58,753 nucleotides of DNA from Angustibacter sp. Root456 (GCF_001426435.1 NZ_LMER01000019.1:190338-249090), one strand, 5' to 3'; counted from the first letter of the stretch, positions 15,374-26,287 are shown. Numbers and translations: made by a program. Notes: generated from the letters alone by a model not told the origin.

Positions 15374-16458
15374 GCCTGCGGCTGGACGGTGCGGTGAGCC
15401 GCGGCGGCTTCACGGTCGAGGCGCGACTCGACGTCGCCGACGGCGAGGTGGTCGTGCTGCTCGGCCCGAACGGTGCCGGCAAGACGACGTTGCTGCGCGC
15501 TATCGCGGGGCTGGAACCCCTGGGGCGCGGGCAGATCGAGATCGCCGGTCAGGTCGTGGACGACGCCGGCGCCCACTTCGTCCCTCCGGAGCGACGGCGC
15601 GTGGGGCTCGTCTTCCAGGACTACCGGCTCGTGCCCCACCTCAGCGTGCTCGACAACGTCGCGTTCTCAGCCCGGGTGAGTGGGGCCGGACGCCGCGCCG
15701 CCCGCGAGCGCGCCCGGCCGTGGCTGGAGCGGCTCGACCTCACCGACCTCGCCGGGCGCCGTCCGGCTCAGCTGTCGGGCGGCCAGGCGCAACGGGTCGC
15801 GCTCGCGCGGGCCCTCGCGATGGAGCCGCACGCCCTGTTGCTCGACGAGCCGCTCGCCGCGCTCGACGCCCGCACCCGGCTCGAGGTGCGCCTCGCCCTG
15901 CGGCGGCACGTCGAGCAGTTCGACGGGCCGGTCGTCGCCGTCACCCACGACGCCGTCGAGGCCATGGTGCTGGCCGACCGCCTGCTCGTGGTCGAGGCTG
16001 GCCGGGTCGTGCAGCAGGGCGCGCCGGCCGACGTCGCCCGCCGCCCGGCCACCGACTACGTCGCCCGCCTGGTGGGACTCAACCTGCTCGCCGGCCGGGC
16101 CGCGGACGCCGAGGGCCTGGTGACGCTGGACGCGGGGGGTGAGCTGCGAGGTGCGGCGGCCGACGTCCGGGCCGGCGACCGCGTGCTCGTGTCGGTGCCT
16201 CCGCACGCCGTCAGCCTGCACGCCGAGCACCCCGTGCCCGGCAGCGCGCGCAACGTGTGGCAGGGCACGGTCGACGGCCTGGAACCGTTGCACGACAGGG
16301 TGCGCGTGCACGTCGATGCGCAGCCGCCGGTGCTGGTCGACGTCACGCCCGGGGCCGTGGCCGAGCTGCGGCTCGTGCCGGGTGCGCGCGTCTGGCTCAC
16401 CGTCAAGGCCACCGAGGTCGAGGTCTACCCCGACCCCGCCCCAACCCCCCGCCCGTGA
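15370..16458 (+). CDS. modC: Molybdate ABC transporter ATP-binding protein ModC
   Basis: A 362-aa ATPase energising molybdate uptake. Walker A is GPNGAGKTTL (about 34-43), the Q-loop lies in VFQDYRLVPHLSV, the signature is LSGGQAQRVALARAL, and Walker B is ALLLDEPLAALD, followed by the switch His in VTHD. The C-terminal part (about 290-355) is a TOBE domain. GTG at 15370 overlaps the modB stop. The stop codon is the first part of a long palindrome that may end transcription from both sides, since dsbA converges. Confidence 0.93.
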   Translation: MSLRLDGAVSRGGFTVEARLDVADGEVVVLLGPNGAGKTTLLRAIAGLEPLGRGQIEIAGQVVDDAGAHFVPPERRRVGLVFQDYRLVPHLSVLDNVAFSARVSGAGRRAARERARPWLERLDLTDLAGRRPAQLSGGQAQRVALARALAMEPHALLLDEPLAALDARTRLEVRLALRRHVEQFDGPVVAVTHDAVEAMVLADRLLVVEAGRVVQQGAPADVARRPATDYVARLVGLNLLAGRAADAEGLVTLDAGGELRGAAADVRAGDRVLVSVPPHAVSLHAEHPVPGSARNVWQGTVDGLEPLHDRVRVHVDAQPPVLVDVTPGAVAELRLVPGARVWLTVKATEVEVYPDPAPTPRP

Positions 16459-16515
16459 TCATGCACGCCAGCGCAGGCGAGCCGAGGGGCTGGGTGCGCT
16501 GGGGTGCATGATCAC
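16455..16515. repeat. Repeat family A: long inverted repeat between convergent genes
   Basis: Arms of 21 nt (16455-16475 and 16495-16515) differ by one base around a 19-nt loop. The left arm begins GTGATCATGCACGCCAGCG and overlaps the modC stop codon. It probably acts as a bidirectional terminator for modC and dsbA, although there is no T-tract. Other family members are at 37893-37947 and 52018-52103. Confidence 0.85.
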
Positions 16516-16549
16516 GCCAGAGGGGGAGGGGCCGGGGAGGGGAGGGGGG

Positions 16550-17299
16550 CTACTTGGCGAGGGCGGCCTCGATGGCCGACTTCACCGCGGTCGGGTCGAG
16601 CACGTTCTCGAGCTTCTTGCCGTCGACGAACACGGTGGGCGTGCTGACCACGCCGTCCTTGCTCGCCTGGTCGGTGACCCGCTTGGTCCAGCCCTCGAAC
16701 TTCAGGTCCTTGACGCAGGACGAGATGTCGCCGGCACCCGCCTGCTTCGCGTAGTCGATGAGCTGGGAGTCGGGCAGCCCGGCGCTCTTCTCCTTCGGCT
16801 GGTTCGCGTACAGCAGGTCGTGGAACTTCTCGAACGCCGACGGCGTGCTGTCGACGACGCACCCGGCGGCGTTCAGCGCGCGCGTCGAGTACCGCGTGGA
16901 CGACGCCTCGTCGAGGAAGGCCATCGGGTGGTACTTCACCTGCACCTTGCCCGCCTCGACGTAGGAGGTGATGAGGTCGTTGCTCGCCTCCTCGAACTGC
17001 TTGCAGTACGGGCACTGGAAGTCCTCGTACACCGTCACCTCGACCGGCGCGGAGTCCTGCCCCACCGTGATGACGCCGTTGGCGGGGCCGCTGGTGTGGG
17101 CGGGGGTCGCCGTCGAGTCGCCGGTGCTGCCGCGCTGAGCCTGGATCAGTGCCCCGAACCCGACGATCGCGACCAGCACCACGATCGCGATGCCGGCGCG
17201 GATGCCGTTCTTGCGCCGGGACTCGGCGCGCTGGGCCGCGAGCCGGCGCTCGGCCGCCTTGGCCTCGCGGGACTCGCGGGAAGACTTACCGGACGTCAT
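16550..17299 (-). CDS. DsbA-family thiol-disulfide oxidoreductase, membrane-anchored
   Basis: A 249-aa protein with a Lys/Arg/Glu-rich cytoplasmic start, one transmembrane anchor (about residues 33-53) and an extracytoplasmic thioredoxin-fold domain. The active site is CPYC (96-99) in EDFQCPYCKQFEE, and STPTVFVDG supplies the cis-proline loop. It should introduce or exchange disulfides in exported proteins. I placed the start at ATG 17299 because it precedes MTSGKSSRE. It overlaps the MauE-like gene by 14 nt, so the two are probably functionally linked: MauE-like proteins are thought to pass electrons to such thioredoxins. Confidence 0.88.
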   Translation of the reverse strand: MTSGKSSRESREAKAAERRLAAQRAESRRKNGIRAGIAIVVLVAIVGFGALIQAQRGSTGDSTATPAHTSGPANGVITVGQDSAPVEVTVYEDFQCPYCKQFEEASNDLITSYVEAGKVQVKYHPMAFLDEASSTRYSTRALNAAGCVVDSTPSAFEKFHDLLYANQPKEKSAGLPDSQLIDYAKQAGAGDISSCVKDLKFEGWTKRVTDQASKDGVVSTPTVFVDGKKLENVLDPTAVKSAIEAALAK

Positions 17300-17810
17300 C
17301 GTGCAGCTCCTCGTGGGTGGTGTCGGCCGTCGCAGGACGGTCGGGTTCAGGGGTGGGGTCGAGCGAGAACCGGCTGGCCGGCCAGAGCACCAGGAAGCCG
17401 GCGGCGAGCAGGAGGGCGACATCGCGCACGATCTCCTGCGTGTAGCGGGTGGCCCCCGCTGCGACCTGGCCGCCGCCACCGAAGCAGCCGCAGTCGATCG
17501 ACAGCCCGCGGGCCGCGGCCGAGCCGATGCCGATGATGAAGGCCAGCATCAGCAGGCCCGCCACGGTCGCCGCCAGCCGGGTGGCCAGGCCGAGCAGCAG
17601 CAGCAGGGCCACCGCCAGCTCGAGCAGCGGCAGCACGTAGCCCACCGTGGGCACGATCGGCTCGGGCAGCAGCTGGTAGGCGCGCACGGCCCGCACCGAG
17701 CTCGCCGGCTCGGGCAGCTTCAGCGCTCCCGCCGCCGCGAGCACGCCGGCCAGCACGAGGCGAAGCCCGGTCGCGACCCACAGGCGCCACGTGGGTGCGG
17801 TGCCCGTCAT
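17286..17810 (-). CDS. MauE/DoxX-like redox membrane protein
   Basis: A 174-aa membrane protein with four hydrophobic helices and the conserved thiol motif SIDCGCFGG (Cys107 and Cys109) of the MauE branch of the DoxX-like superfamily. MauE in methylotrophs helps disulfide formation in methylamine dehydrogenase; other members are proposed to reoxidise or reduce DsbA-type partners. It overlaps copC upstream by 4 nt and dsbA downstream by 14 nt, so the three are translated as a block. Confidence 0.82.
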   Translation of the reverse strand: MTGTAPTWRLWVATGLRLVLAGVLAAAGALKLPEPASSVRAVRAYQLLPEPIVPTVGYVLPLLELAVALLLLLGLATRLAATVAGLLMLAFIIGIGSAAARGLSIDCGCFGGGGQVAAGATRYTQEIVRDVALLLAAGFLVLWPASRFSLDPTPEPDRPATADTTHEELHDDVR

Positions 17811-18445
17811 GAGGTCGGCCCCTCATCGTGCCCCGCGCGCCGCTTGGCCGACACGATGAGCGCGAGACAGGCCAGTGCGGCCAGCACCAGCGCGCCGAGC
17901 AGCCACGGGCCCCAGCTCGAGCCCTCGGACGCCGACTCGGTGGCCGGAGAGCTCGTGGCCTGGGTCGGCGCCGGACTGGTCGCGGTGACGGTCGGCGAGC
18001 CGGTGGGCGTCCCTGCCGCCGTCGCTGTCGACATCGGCGGGGTGGTGGTCGTGGCCTTCACGGTGAACGAGAACGCACCCGACACCGGGTGGCCGTCACT
18101 GGACGCCGCGCGCCACTGCACGCGGTAGGCGCCTGCGGGCAGCGGCGCCGGGAGGGTGAGGGTGACGACGTTGCGCTTGAGGCTGAGATCGCCCGTGAGG
18201 GCCCCCATGGGCCCGGTGAGGACGATGCGGTTGGCGCTCGCGACGTCGAGCACGGGCTCGCTGAAGGTCACGCTGACCCGGCTGAGGGCGCCGACGGTGG
18301 CGCCGTCAGCGGGGCTGGTGCTGACGACCTGGTCGTGGGCGCTCGCAGGGGGCGCGAGCGCCACGCCCGGGACGAGCACCCCGAGGGCGAGCGCCCCTGC
18401 CGCCAGCAGGCGGGACAGGACAGGATTCACGGTGAGGCGATTCAC
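17807..18445 (-). CDS. CopC-domain copper-binding protein with C-terminal anchor
   Basis: A 212-aa exported protein: a signal peptide ending PPASA, then His37-Asp-Gln as the likely mature N-terminus, the usual Cu(II) ligand position of CopC. The domain contains STSPADGATV, SVTFSEPV and ASSDGHPVSGAFSF (second His). A Ser/Thr/Pro/Ala-rich linker (about 135-175) leads to a transmembrane helix and a short basic tail. Unlike many actinobacterial relatives it is not fused to a CopD permease domain. GTG at 18445 gives an intact signal; GTG at 18430 is a possible alternative. The stop overlaps the MauE-like start. Confidence 0.82.
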   Translation of the reverse strand: MNRLTVNPVLSRLLAAGALALGVLVPGVALAPPASAHDQVVSTSPADGATVGALSRVSVTFSEPVLDVASANRIVLTGPMGALTGDLSLKRNVVTLTLPAPLPAGAYRVQWRAASSDGHPVSGAFSFTVKATTTTPPMSTATAAGTPTGSPTVTATSPAPTQATSSPATESASEGSSWGPWLLGALVLAALACLALIVSAKRRAGHDEGPTS

Positions 18446-18549
18446 GCTGATGCACGCTCCGGTCTGCGACGCCGCCGTTGTCGTCGGCGTCGCGGGTGAG
18501 GCTGGCAGGTGGGCAGCCACCGGCAGACCTCGGCCACGGGCACGGCAGG

Positions 18550-19176
18550 TCAGCGGGCGGCGGCGGCCCGAGGCGGCCCGCGCCGATGCCATCCGGTCGC
18601 GACGGGCTGCCCGACAGGCAGCGTGGCCGGTGCCTCGACGGCGAGCCGCCACGGCACCAGCGCGACGAGGTCGACGACCGCGGGCAGGCGGCGGGGAAGC
18701 AGCCCGGCCAGCCGCCACAGCAGGGCGTCACCGCGCGCGAGCAGCAGGCCGAGGAGCACGACGGCGCCCAGGTGCGCCAGCAGCATCACCAGGCCCGCCG
18801 AGGCCGCGCCGTGGACGGCGGACTGCTCGGGCGCGCCGCCAGCCACTGGCGGGCACCCCGGCGCCGCGCCGTGAAGGTGGGTGAAGGCCCCGGTGACGGC
18901 GCAGCCCTGCCCCGACGTCAGCGCGAACCACCCGTGCAGTGCTGCCTGCACACCCACCAGCCCGACCACGGTGGTGGCGGCCCCGAGCCGTCGTCCGGTC
19001 ACCAGCAGCGCGGCGCAGCCGACGGCGACCGTGGCGGTGAGCACCGCCAGCGCGTCCGGGGCGTGACCGCCGGCGCAGGTGTGCGCGGCGAGGGCCAGGC
19101 TCACGCACGCCGTCGCCAGCAGCGCCGCACGCAGCGCGCGCAGGCCGCCGGTGGCGGGTGAGCTCACGCGGGACAC
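18550..19176 (-). CDS. Multi-pass membrane protein of the copper/thiol cassette
   Basis: A 208-aa protein with about five hydrophobic helices and several His and Cys residues at helix ends (LAAHTCAGGH, VQAALHGWFALTSGQGC, GAFTHLHG, MLLAHLGA). The pattern would suit a metal- or redox-associated membrane protein, but I do not recognise a family. GTG at 19176 is chosen because TACCGT lies 6 nt upstream, the leaderless arrangement. It is first in a same-strand run with copC, mauE-like and dsbA, with a 104-nt gap before copC. Confidence 0.6.
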   Translation of the reverse strand: MSRVSSPATGGLRALRAALLATACVSLALAAHTCAGGHAPDALAVLTATVAVGCAALLVTGRRLGAATTVVGLVGVQAALHGWFALTSGQGCAVTGAFTHLHGAAPGCPPVAGGAPEQSAVHGAASAGLVMLLAHLGAVVLLGLLLARGDALLWRLAGLLPRRLPAVVDLVALVPWRLAVEAPATLPVGQPVATGWHRRGPPRAAAAR

Positions 19177-19182
19177 GTCGCC

Positions 19183-19188
19183 ACGGTA
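19183..19188 (-). promoter_or_regulatory. Leaderless -10 hexamer TACCGT
   Basis: On the minus strand TACCGT ends 6 nt before the GTG at 19176 and supports that start. Confidence 0.6.
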
Positions 19189-19243
19189 TCGGCCGCACCC
19201 GACCAGTGGGGCGGACGCCGACAACTCGGGCGCGCGTGCCGTG

Positions 19244-20782
19244 TCACGGGCGCGGCTTGCTCCACAGCGCGAGCCGGCCGCCGAGACTGAGCGCTCGCAG
19301 GCGCCGTTGCGCCTCGCGCCGGGCGGCCTGGGTGGTGACGACGAGCAGCTGGTCGTCGCGCCGCAGCGCCGTCCGGTCGGTGGGCACGAAGCTCTTGCCC
19401 TCGCGCACGATGAGGGTGATGTTGGCCCCCCGGGGCAGCCGCAGCTCGAAGACCTCCAGGCCGTGCAGCCGCGAGTCGTGGCCCACCCGCACCTGCATCA
19501 CCTCGGCGCCGAGCTGCTCCAACGGCGCCGACTCGACGTCGAGGTCACGGCTGTCGAGCTCGTGGGCGACGCCCAGCCGGCGCGCCATGAAGGGCAGCGT
19601 CGGAGCCTGCACCAGCGTGAAGACGACGACGAGCACGAAGACGAGGTCGAACAGCCACTCCGTCCCCGGCACCCCCACCGTCACGGGCACGGTGGCGAGC
19701 ACGACGGGCACGGCGCCCCGCAGGCCGGCCCACGAGAGGAACGCCTGCTGGCGCCACGGCACCCGGAAGGGCGTCATCGTCACGAGCACCGACAGCGGCC
19801 GCGCCAGAAGCAGCAGGACGACGCCGAGCGCCAGGGCGGCGAGCAGCTGCTCGTGCAACCGGCTGGGTGCGGCCAGCAGGCCGAGCAGCACGAACAGGCC
19901 GATCTGCGCGAGCCAGCCCAGCGACTGCGCGAAGCCGCGGACGGCGACCTGGTGCGGCACGCCCGCGTTGCCCAGCACCAAGCCCGCGACGTAGACGGCG
20001 AGGAACCCCGAGCCGTGCACGGTGGCGCCGGCCGCGTAGGCGGCCACGGCCAGGGCGATCACGGCCAGCGACGACAGCGCGGACGACGGCAGCTGCAGCC
20101 GGCGCAGCCCCCAGGCTCCGGCGAAGCCGACCGCGAGCCCCACCGCGGCGCCCAGGGCGAGCTCGAACGCGGCGAGCCCGACCAGCGCGTACCAGGCGGC
20201 CGGTGCGTGGTCGCCCTTGGCCTGGTCGGCGAGCGCCACGACGAGCAGCACGACGGGTGCGTCGTTCATGCCGGACTCCGCCTCGAGCACACCGGCGATC
20301 CGCGGGTGGATCGGCACCCGGCGCAGCACCGAGAACACGGCCGCGGCGTCGGTCGACGACAGCACGGCGCCGACGAGCAGGGCGACGGTCCACGGCAGGT
20401 CGAGCAGCACGCGCGAGGCCACCGCCACGACGCCCACCGACACCACGACCCCGACCGTCGACAGCACGGCCGCGGGGGCCATCGCGGTGCGCAGCGTGCT
20501 CCAGCGCGTGGTCAGGCCTCCCTCGGCGAGGATCAGCACCAGGGCGCTGTAGCCGAGGACCTGGGTGAGCTCCTCGCTGTCGAACCGCACCCCCAGGCCG
20601 GCCTCGCCGAGCGCCAGGCCCAGGCCCAGGTAGAGCAGCAGCGAGGGCAGGCCCGACGTCAGCGACAACCGCACCGCGGCGATGGCCACCAGCACGACGA
20701 CCGCCCCGATGAGCAGGGACTGGTTCAGCAGGTGGATGGTCACGGGCGGCACCGGCGGGACGAGGTCATGCGTGGCCTCCAT
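19244..20782 (-). CDS. Potassium/proton antiporter (NhaP2/CvrA-like, CPA1)
   Basis: A 512-aa cation:proton antiporter with 12-13 membrane helices. Conserved features are LILAEGGLTTRW, the unwound-helix motif GAVLSSTDAAAVFSVLR, ESGMNDAPV with the ion-binding Asn-Asp pair, and AGLRGAVPVVLA. From about residue 400 it has a soluble TrkA_C-like domain (MQVRVGHDSRLHGLEVFELRLPRGANITL), typical of the K+-exporting CvrA group that responds to nucleotides such as c-di-AMP. The start at 20782 has no clear ribosome binding site; a GTG at 20740 is an alternative. Confidence 0.88.
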   Translation of the reverse strand: MEATHDLVPPVPPVTIHLLNQSLLIGAVVVLVAIAAVRLSLTSGLPSLLLYLGLGLALGEAGLGVRFDSEELTQVLGYSALVLILAEGGLTTRWSTLRTAMAPAAVLSTVGVVVSVGVVAVASRVLLDLPWTVALLVGAVLSSTDAAAVFSVLRRVPIHPRIAGVLEAESGMNDAPVVLLVVALADQAKGDHAPAAWYALVGLAAFELALGAAVGLAVGFAGAWGLRRLQLPSSALSSLAVIALAVAAYAAGATVHGSGFLAVYVAGLVLGNAGVPHQVAVRGFAQSLGWLAQIGLFVLLGLLAAPSRLHEQLLAALALGVVLLLLARPLSVLVTMTPFRVPWRQQAFLSWAGLRGAVPVVLATVPVTVGVPGTEWLFDLVFVLVVVFTLVQAPTLPFMARRLGVAHELDSRDLDVESAPLEQLGAEVMQVRVGHDSRLHGLEVFELRLPRGANITLIVREGKSFVPTDRTALRRDDQLLVVTTQAARREAQRRLRALSLGGRLALWSKPRP

Positions 20783-20856
20783 CGGGTCGGTCCGGCGCTC
20801 GTGGCAGGCGGCGGACCACCCGGGCCCGGGTCCGTGGCCGGGGAACCGCCGTGGCC

Positions 20857-20862
20857 TAGTCT
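20857..20862 (+). promoter_or_regulatory. Leaderless -10 hexamer TAGTCT
   Basis: TAGTCT ends 6 nt before the GTG at 20869. Confidence 0.65.
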
Positions 20863-20868
20863 CGCAGG

Positions 20869-23415
20869 GTGCCCCGGTTGAATCCCATCACTCGCGTGCT
20901 CGCCATCGTCCTGGCCGCTGTGGTGGTGGTGGCCCTCGTGGCCGCCGTGGGGGTGGTCACCGCGGTGCGCCGCTCGTTCCCCGACCGCAGCGGCTCGGTC
21001 GACGTGCCGGGGCTCTCGGCGTCCGTCGAGGTGCGCCGCGACGACCAGGGTGTGCCCCAGGTGTACGCCGACAACGCGGCCGACCTGTTCTACGCGCAGG
21101 GCTACGTGCACGCCCAGGACCGCTTCTTCGAGATGGACCTGCGCCGCCACATCACCGCCGGGCGCCTGTCCGAGCTGGTCGGACCGAGCTCGGACGCGCT
21201 CGACGCCGACAAGGTGGTGCGGACGCTCGGCTGGCGGCGGGTCGCCGAGCAGGAGCTGCCCCTGCTGTCGGCCAGCACGCGCCAGTACCTGCAGTCGTAC
21301 GCCGACGGCGTGAACGCCTACGTCTCCGGGCGCTCGCCGTCGCAGCTCGGCGTCGAGTACGCCGTCCTCGACCTGCAGCTTCCGTCGTACCGGGTCGCGC
21401 CGTGGACGCCGGTCGACTCGCTCGCGTGGCTGAAGGCCATGGCGTGGGACCTGCGCAGCAACTACGACGACGAGGTGACGCGCGGGCGGCTGTCGGCGTC
21501 GCTGCCGGTGAAGCGGATCGAGCAGCTGTACCCGCAGTACCCGTTCTCCGAGCACGCGCCGATCATCTCGCCGTCCGCCGCAGGGGGCAGCGCGTCGGCG
21601 CTCCCGCGCGGGCTGGCGGGTGCCGGCGACTCCGGCGCCGGCTCGACGGCGCTGCGGCTGGCCCAGCGGGCCGTCGACGCCGTGCCGGCGCTCATGGGCA
21701 CCGGTGACGGCATCGGGTCGAACTCGTGGGTGGTCTCCGGCGAGCACACGGCCACCGGCAAGCCGTGGCTGGCCAACGACCCGCACCTCGGCCCGGCCAT
21801 CCCCAGCATCTGGTACCAGATGGGCCTGCACTGCCGCACGGTCTCGTCGCAGTGCCCCTTCGACGTCGCGGGCTTCACGTTCTCCGGCACGCCCGGCGTG
21901 ATCATCGGGCACAACAACCGCGTCGCGTGGGGCTTCACGAACCTCGCGCCCGACGTCACCGACCTCTACCTCGAGCGGGTGCTCGGTGACCGCGCCGAGT
22001 ACGACGGCCGGTACGAGCCGCTGACGCAGCGCCGCGAGACGATCAAGGTGCGCGGCGGCGACGACGTCACGATCACGGTGCGCAGCACCCGCCACGGGCC
22101 GCTGCTGTCCGACGTCCTGTCGAGCGTGCGCGACGCCGGCCGCGACATGCGCACGGGAGCGGCCGACACCACGACGTACGACGTGGCGCTGGCCTGGACG
22201 GCGCTGACGCCCGGCCGCACCGCCGACGCCGTCTTCGCGCTCGACGCGGCGCAGGACTGGAGCTCCTTCCGTGCGGCCGCCAGCGCCTTCGAGGTGCCCT
22301 CGCAGAACCTGCTCTACGCCGACGTCGACGGCAACATCGGCTACCAGGCGCCCGGGCGCATCCCGGTGCGCAAGGGGTACGACGGCCGCTACCCGGTGCC
22401 GGGGTGGAAGAGCCAGTACGCGTGGGCGTCGTACGTGCCGTTCTCGCAGCTGCCGCACGAGCTGAACCCGCCCGAGGGCTTCATCGTCACCGCCAACCAG
22501 GCCGTGACCGCCTCGACCCAGCCGTACCTCACCCAGGACTGGTCGTACGGCTACCGCTCGCAGCGCATCCGCGACCTCATCCAGGGCTTCATCAAGCGCG
22601 GGCAGAAGATCACGGTGGCCGACATGGCCGGAATCCAGCGCGACACGCGCAACGGGATGGCCGCCAACCTCGTGCCACTCATGCTCAAGGTCGACCTCAG
22701 CGACGACCCGTTCACCCGCGAGGCGCAGGACCTGCTGAAGGGCTGGGACTTCACCCAACCCGCCGACTCCGCAGCGGCCGCCTACTACAACGCGGTGTGG
22801 AGCAACCTGCTGCGCCTCGGCTTCGACGACGAGCTCGGCGACGCGCTCGCGGCCGACGGTGGCGACCGCTGGTTCCAGGTGGTCACCGTGCTGCTGCAGC
22901 GCAAGTCCGACCCGTGGTGGGACAACAAGGCCACCGCCGGTGCGGTCGAGAACCGCGACGAGATCCTGCGCCAGGCCATGGTGGCCGCCAGGGTCGAGCT
23001 GACCCGCAAGCTCGGCAAGGACGTCGCGCGCTGGCAGTGGGGACGGCTGCACACGCTCGAGCTGGTGCACACGCCGCTCGGCGGCCCGTCGGTGCCCGGG
23101 CCGATCCGCGCGTTGGTCAACCGGGGCCCCTGGCAGCTGGCCGGCGGCACCTCGATCGTCGACGCCACGGGCTGGGACGCGTCGAAGGGCTACCAGGTCG
23201 ACTGGGTGCCGTCGATGCGCATGGTGGTCGATCTCGCCGACCTCGACCGCTCGACCTGGGTGAACCTCACGGGCGCCTCCGGGCACCCCTACGACGCGCA
23301 CTACGCCGACCAGGTCGACCACTGGGCCGAGGGGCAGAGCTACGCGTGGCCGTTCAGCCGCAAGGCGGTCGAGGACGCGACAGCCGACACGCTCACGCTC
23401 AACCCCGAGGGCTGA
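20869..23415 (+). CDS. Penicillin acylase-family N-terminal nucleophile hydrolase
   Basis: An 848-aa precursor with an N-terminal hydrophobic segment (about residues 9-32, signal or anchor). It has the penicillin G acylase architecture: an alpha part from VEVRRDDQGVPQVYADNAADLFYAQGYVHAQDRFFEMD, a linker, and a beta chain whose nucleophile should be Ser284 in GSNSW after autocatalytic cleavage. Catalytic-site support comes from NDPHLG, GHNNRVAWGFTN and the C-terminal GGTSIVDA. Such enzymes cleave amides including beta-lactam side chains and acyl-homoserine lactones; the natural substrate is unknown. Its 3' end overlaps the convergent cyclo-ligase gene by 17 nt. Confidence 0.92.
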   Translation: MPRLNPITRVLAIVLAAVVVVALVAAVGVVTAVRRSFPDRSGSVDVPGLSASVEVRRDDQGVPQVYADNAADLFYAQGYVHAQDRFFEMDLRRHITAGRLSELVGPSSDALDADKVVRTLGWRRVAEQELPLLSASTRQYLQSYADGVNAYVSGRSPSQLGVEYAVLDLQLPSYRVAPWTPVDSLAWLKAMAWDLRSNYDDEVTRGRLSASLPVKRIEQLYPQYPFSEHAPIISPSAAGGSASALPRGLAGAGDSGAGSTALRLAQRAVDAVPALMGTGDGIGSNSWVVSGEHTATGKPWLANDPHLGPAIPSIWYQMGLHCRTVSSQCPFDVAGFTFSGTPGVIIGHNNRVAWGFTNLAPDVTDLYLERVLGDRAEYDGRYEPLTQRRETIKVRGGDDVTITVRSTRHGPLLSDVLSSVRDAGRDMRTGAADTTTYDVALAWTALTPGRTADAVFALDAAQDWSSFRAAASAFEVPSQNLLYADVDGNIGYQAPGRIPVRKGYDGRYPVPGWKSQYAWASYVPFSQLPHELNPPEGFIVTANQAVTASTQPYLTQDWSYGYRSQRIRDLIQGFIKRGQKITVADMAGIQRDTRNGMAANLVPLMLKVDLSDDPFTREAQDLLKGWDFTQPADSAAAAYYNAVWSNLLRLGFDDELGDALAADGGDRWFQVVTVLLQRKSDPWWDNKATAGAVENRDEILRQAMVAARVELTRKLGKDVARWQWGRLHTLELVHTPLGGPSVPGPIRALVNRGPWQLAGGTSIVDATGWDASKGYQVDWVPSMRMVVDLADLDRSTWVNLTGASGHPYDAHYADQVDHWAEGQSYAWPFSRKAVEDATADTLTLNPEG

Positions 23416-23998
23416 CGCGCACGACCTCACGCGCGGTGACGACAACGTCGACGCGCCGGTCGTGCGCCTCGGTGGGCAGCGGGCCGTCGACGAGCTCCTC
23501 CGGGTGCACGACCGCGACCACGAGCGTGTGCGCCGCCAGGCGGGCGAGCGCGCGGTCGTAGCTGCCTCCGCCCTGGCCGAGGCGCCGTCCGGCGCGGTCG
23601 ACCGCCAGCGCGGGCACCACCACGACGTCCGCGCCGCGGACGGCGTCGACGCCCAGGCGCTCGCTCGAGGGCTCGGGCACCGTGCGCAGCAGCCCCGGCC
23701 GGTGAGCGGCGTCGTCGAGCGCCCAGTCAAGGTCGAGGTCGTCCAGCACCACGGGCAGCAGCACCGCCCGCCCCTCTTGCCGCCACCGGTCGAGCAGGGC
23801 CGTGGTCGGCGGCTCGTGCGGCGCCGACACGTACGCCGCCACCCGGCTGGCCTGCTGCACCTCGGGCAGGGCGCACACCTGGTCGCGCAGCGTCTCGGCG
23901 TCCTGCGGCGGCCGGACGGCGCTGCGACGACGGGCGCGTGCGGCTCGACGCAGCGCCGACTTCGCCTCCTGCGTGCTCATCGCGCCCGCGTCCGCCAT
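23399..23998 (-). CDS. 5-formyltetrahydrofolate cyclo-ligase
   Basis: A 199-aa enzyme converting 5-formyl-THF to 5,10-methenyl-THF with ATP. Diagnostic segments are AKSALRRAARARRR (N-terminal basic helix), VAAYVSAPHEPPTTALLDRW and GRRLGQGGGSYDRALA, the substrate/ATP loop. ATG 23998 has AAAGG 7 nt upstream; ATG 24001, one codon earlier, is equally in frame. It is divergent from the diguanylate cyclase gene. In many actinobacteria this gene sits next to galU, as it nearly does here, with the cyclase between. Confidence 0.9.
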   Translation of the reverse strand: MADAGAMSTQEAKSALRRAARARRRSAVRPPQDAETLRDQVCALPEVQQASRVAAYVSAPHEPPTTALLDRWRQEGRAVLLPVVLDDLDLDWALDDAAHRPGLLRTVPEPSSERLGVDAVRGADVVVVPALAVDRAGRRLGQGGGSYDRALARLAAHTLVVAVVHPEELVDGPLPTEAHDRRVDVVVTAREVVRVSPRG

Positions 23999-24140
23999 CA
24001 TGGGCCTTTCGTCCTGGTCTGCCCGGCCGGCCGGTGACGGTTCGGGTCGATCCGTGTCACCATGCCACGACGCCGTCGCACGGTGAACGCGAGCCGCGGA
24101 GTCAGGACGGGACGACCCGGCGCTTCGGACGGAGGGGGAC

Positions 24141-26123
<1,983 letters not shown>

Positions 26124-26151
26124 CCCCCGCCCCGCCCCCGCCCCCCGCCCC

Positions 26152-26237
26152 GTTGATCACGTTGAGTGGGTGACACTCCGCTTGTCGAGGGGTGCAACCC
26201 TCGGCAAGCGGAGTGTCACCCACATAACGTGATCAAC
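26152..26237. repeat. 86-nt near-perfect hairpin between two genes
   Basis: Two 40-nt arms (26152-26191, 26198-26237) differ at three positions around a 6-nt loop GTGCAA. The outer end reads GTTGATCACGTT. It lies 28 nt after the diguanylate cyclase stop and 45 nt before the galU -10. It could end cyclase transcription, but its length and lack of a T-tract are unlike an ordinary terminator. Confidence 0.85.
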
Positions 26238-26281
26238 ATCGGGGAGGCGGGCTGCGCAGGCGCGAGGTCGGTCGGCGCCGA

Positions 26282-26287
26282 TAACCT
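26282..26287 (+). promoter_or_regulatory. Leaderless -10 hexamer TAACCT
   Basis: TAACCT ends 6 nt before the galU ATG at 26294. Confidence 0.65.

Noticed and set aside
16441-16515. Classical rho-independent terminator after modC
   Set aside because: The stem is strong but there is no T-tract on either strand, and the sequence is a repeated family, so I list it as a repeat with a possible terminator role.
20740-23730. Long minus-strand open frame across the penicillin-acylase gene
   Set aside because: Composition-driven shadow; the forward frame contains the N-terminal nucleophile hydrolase motifs.
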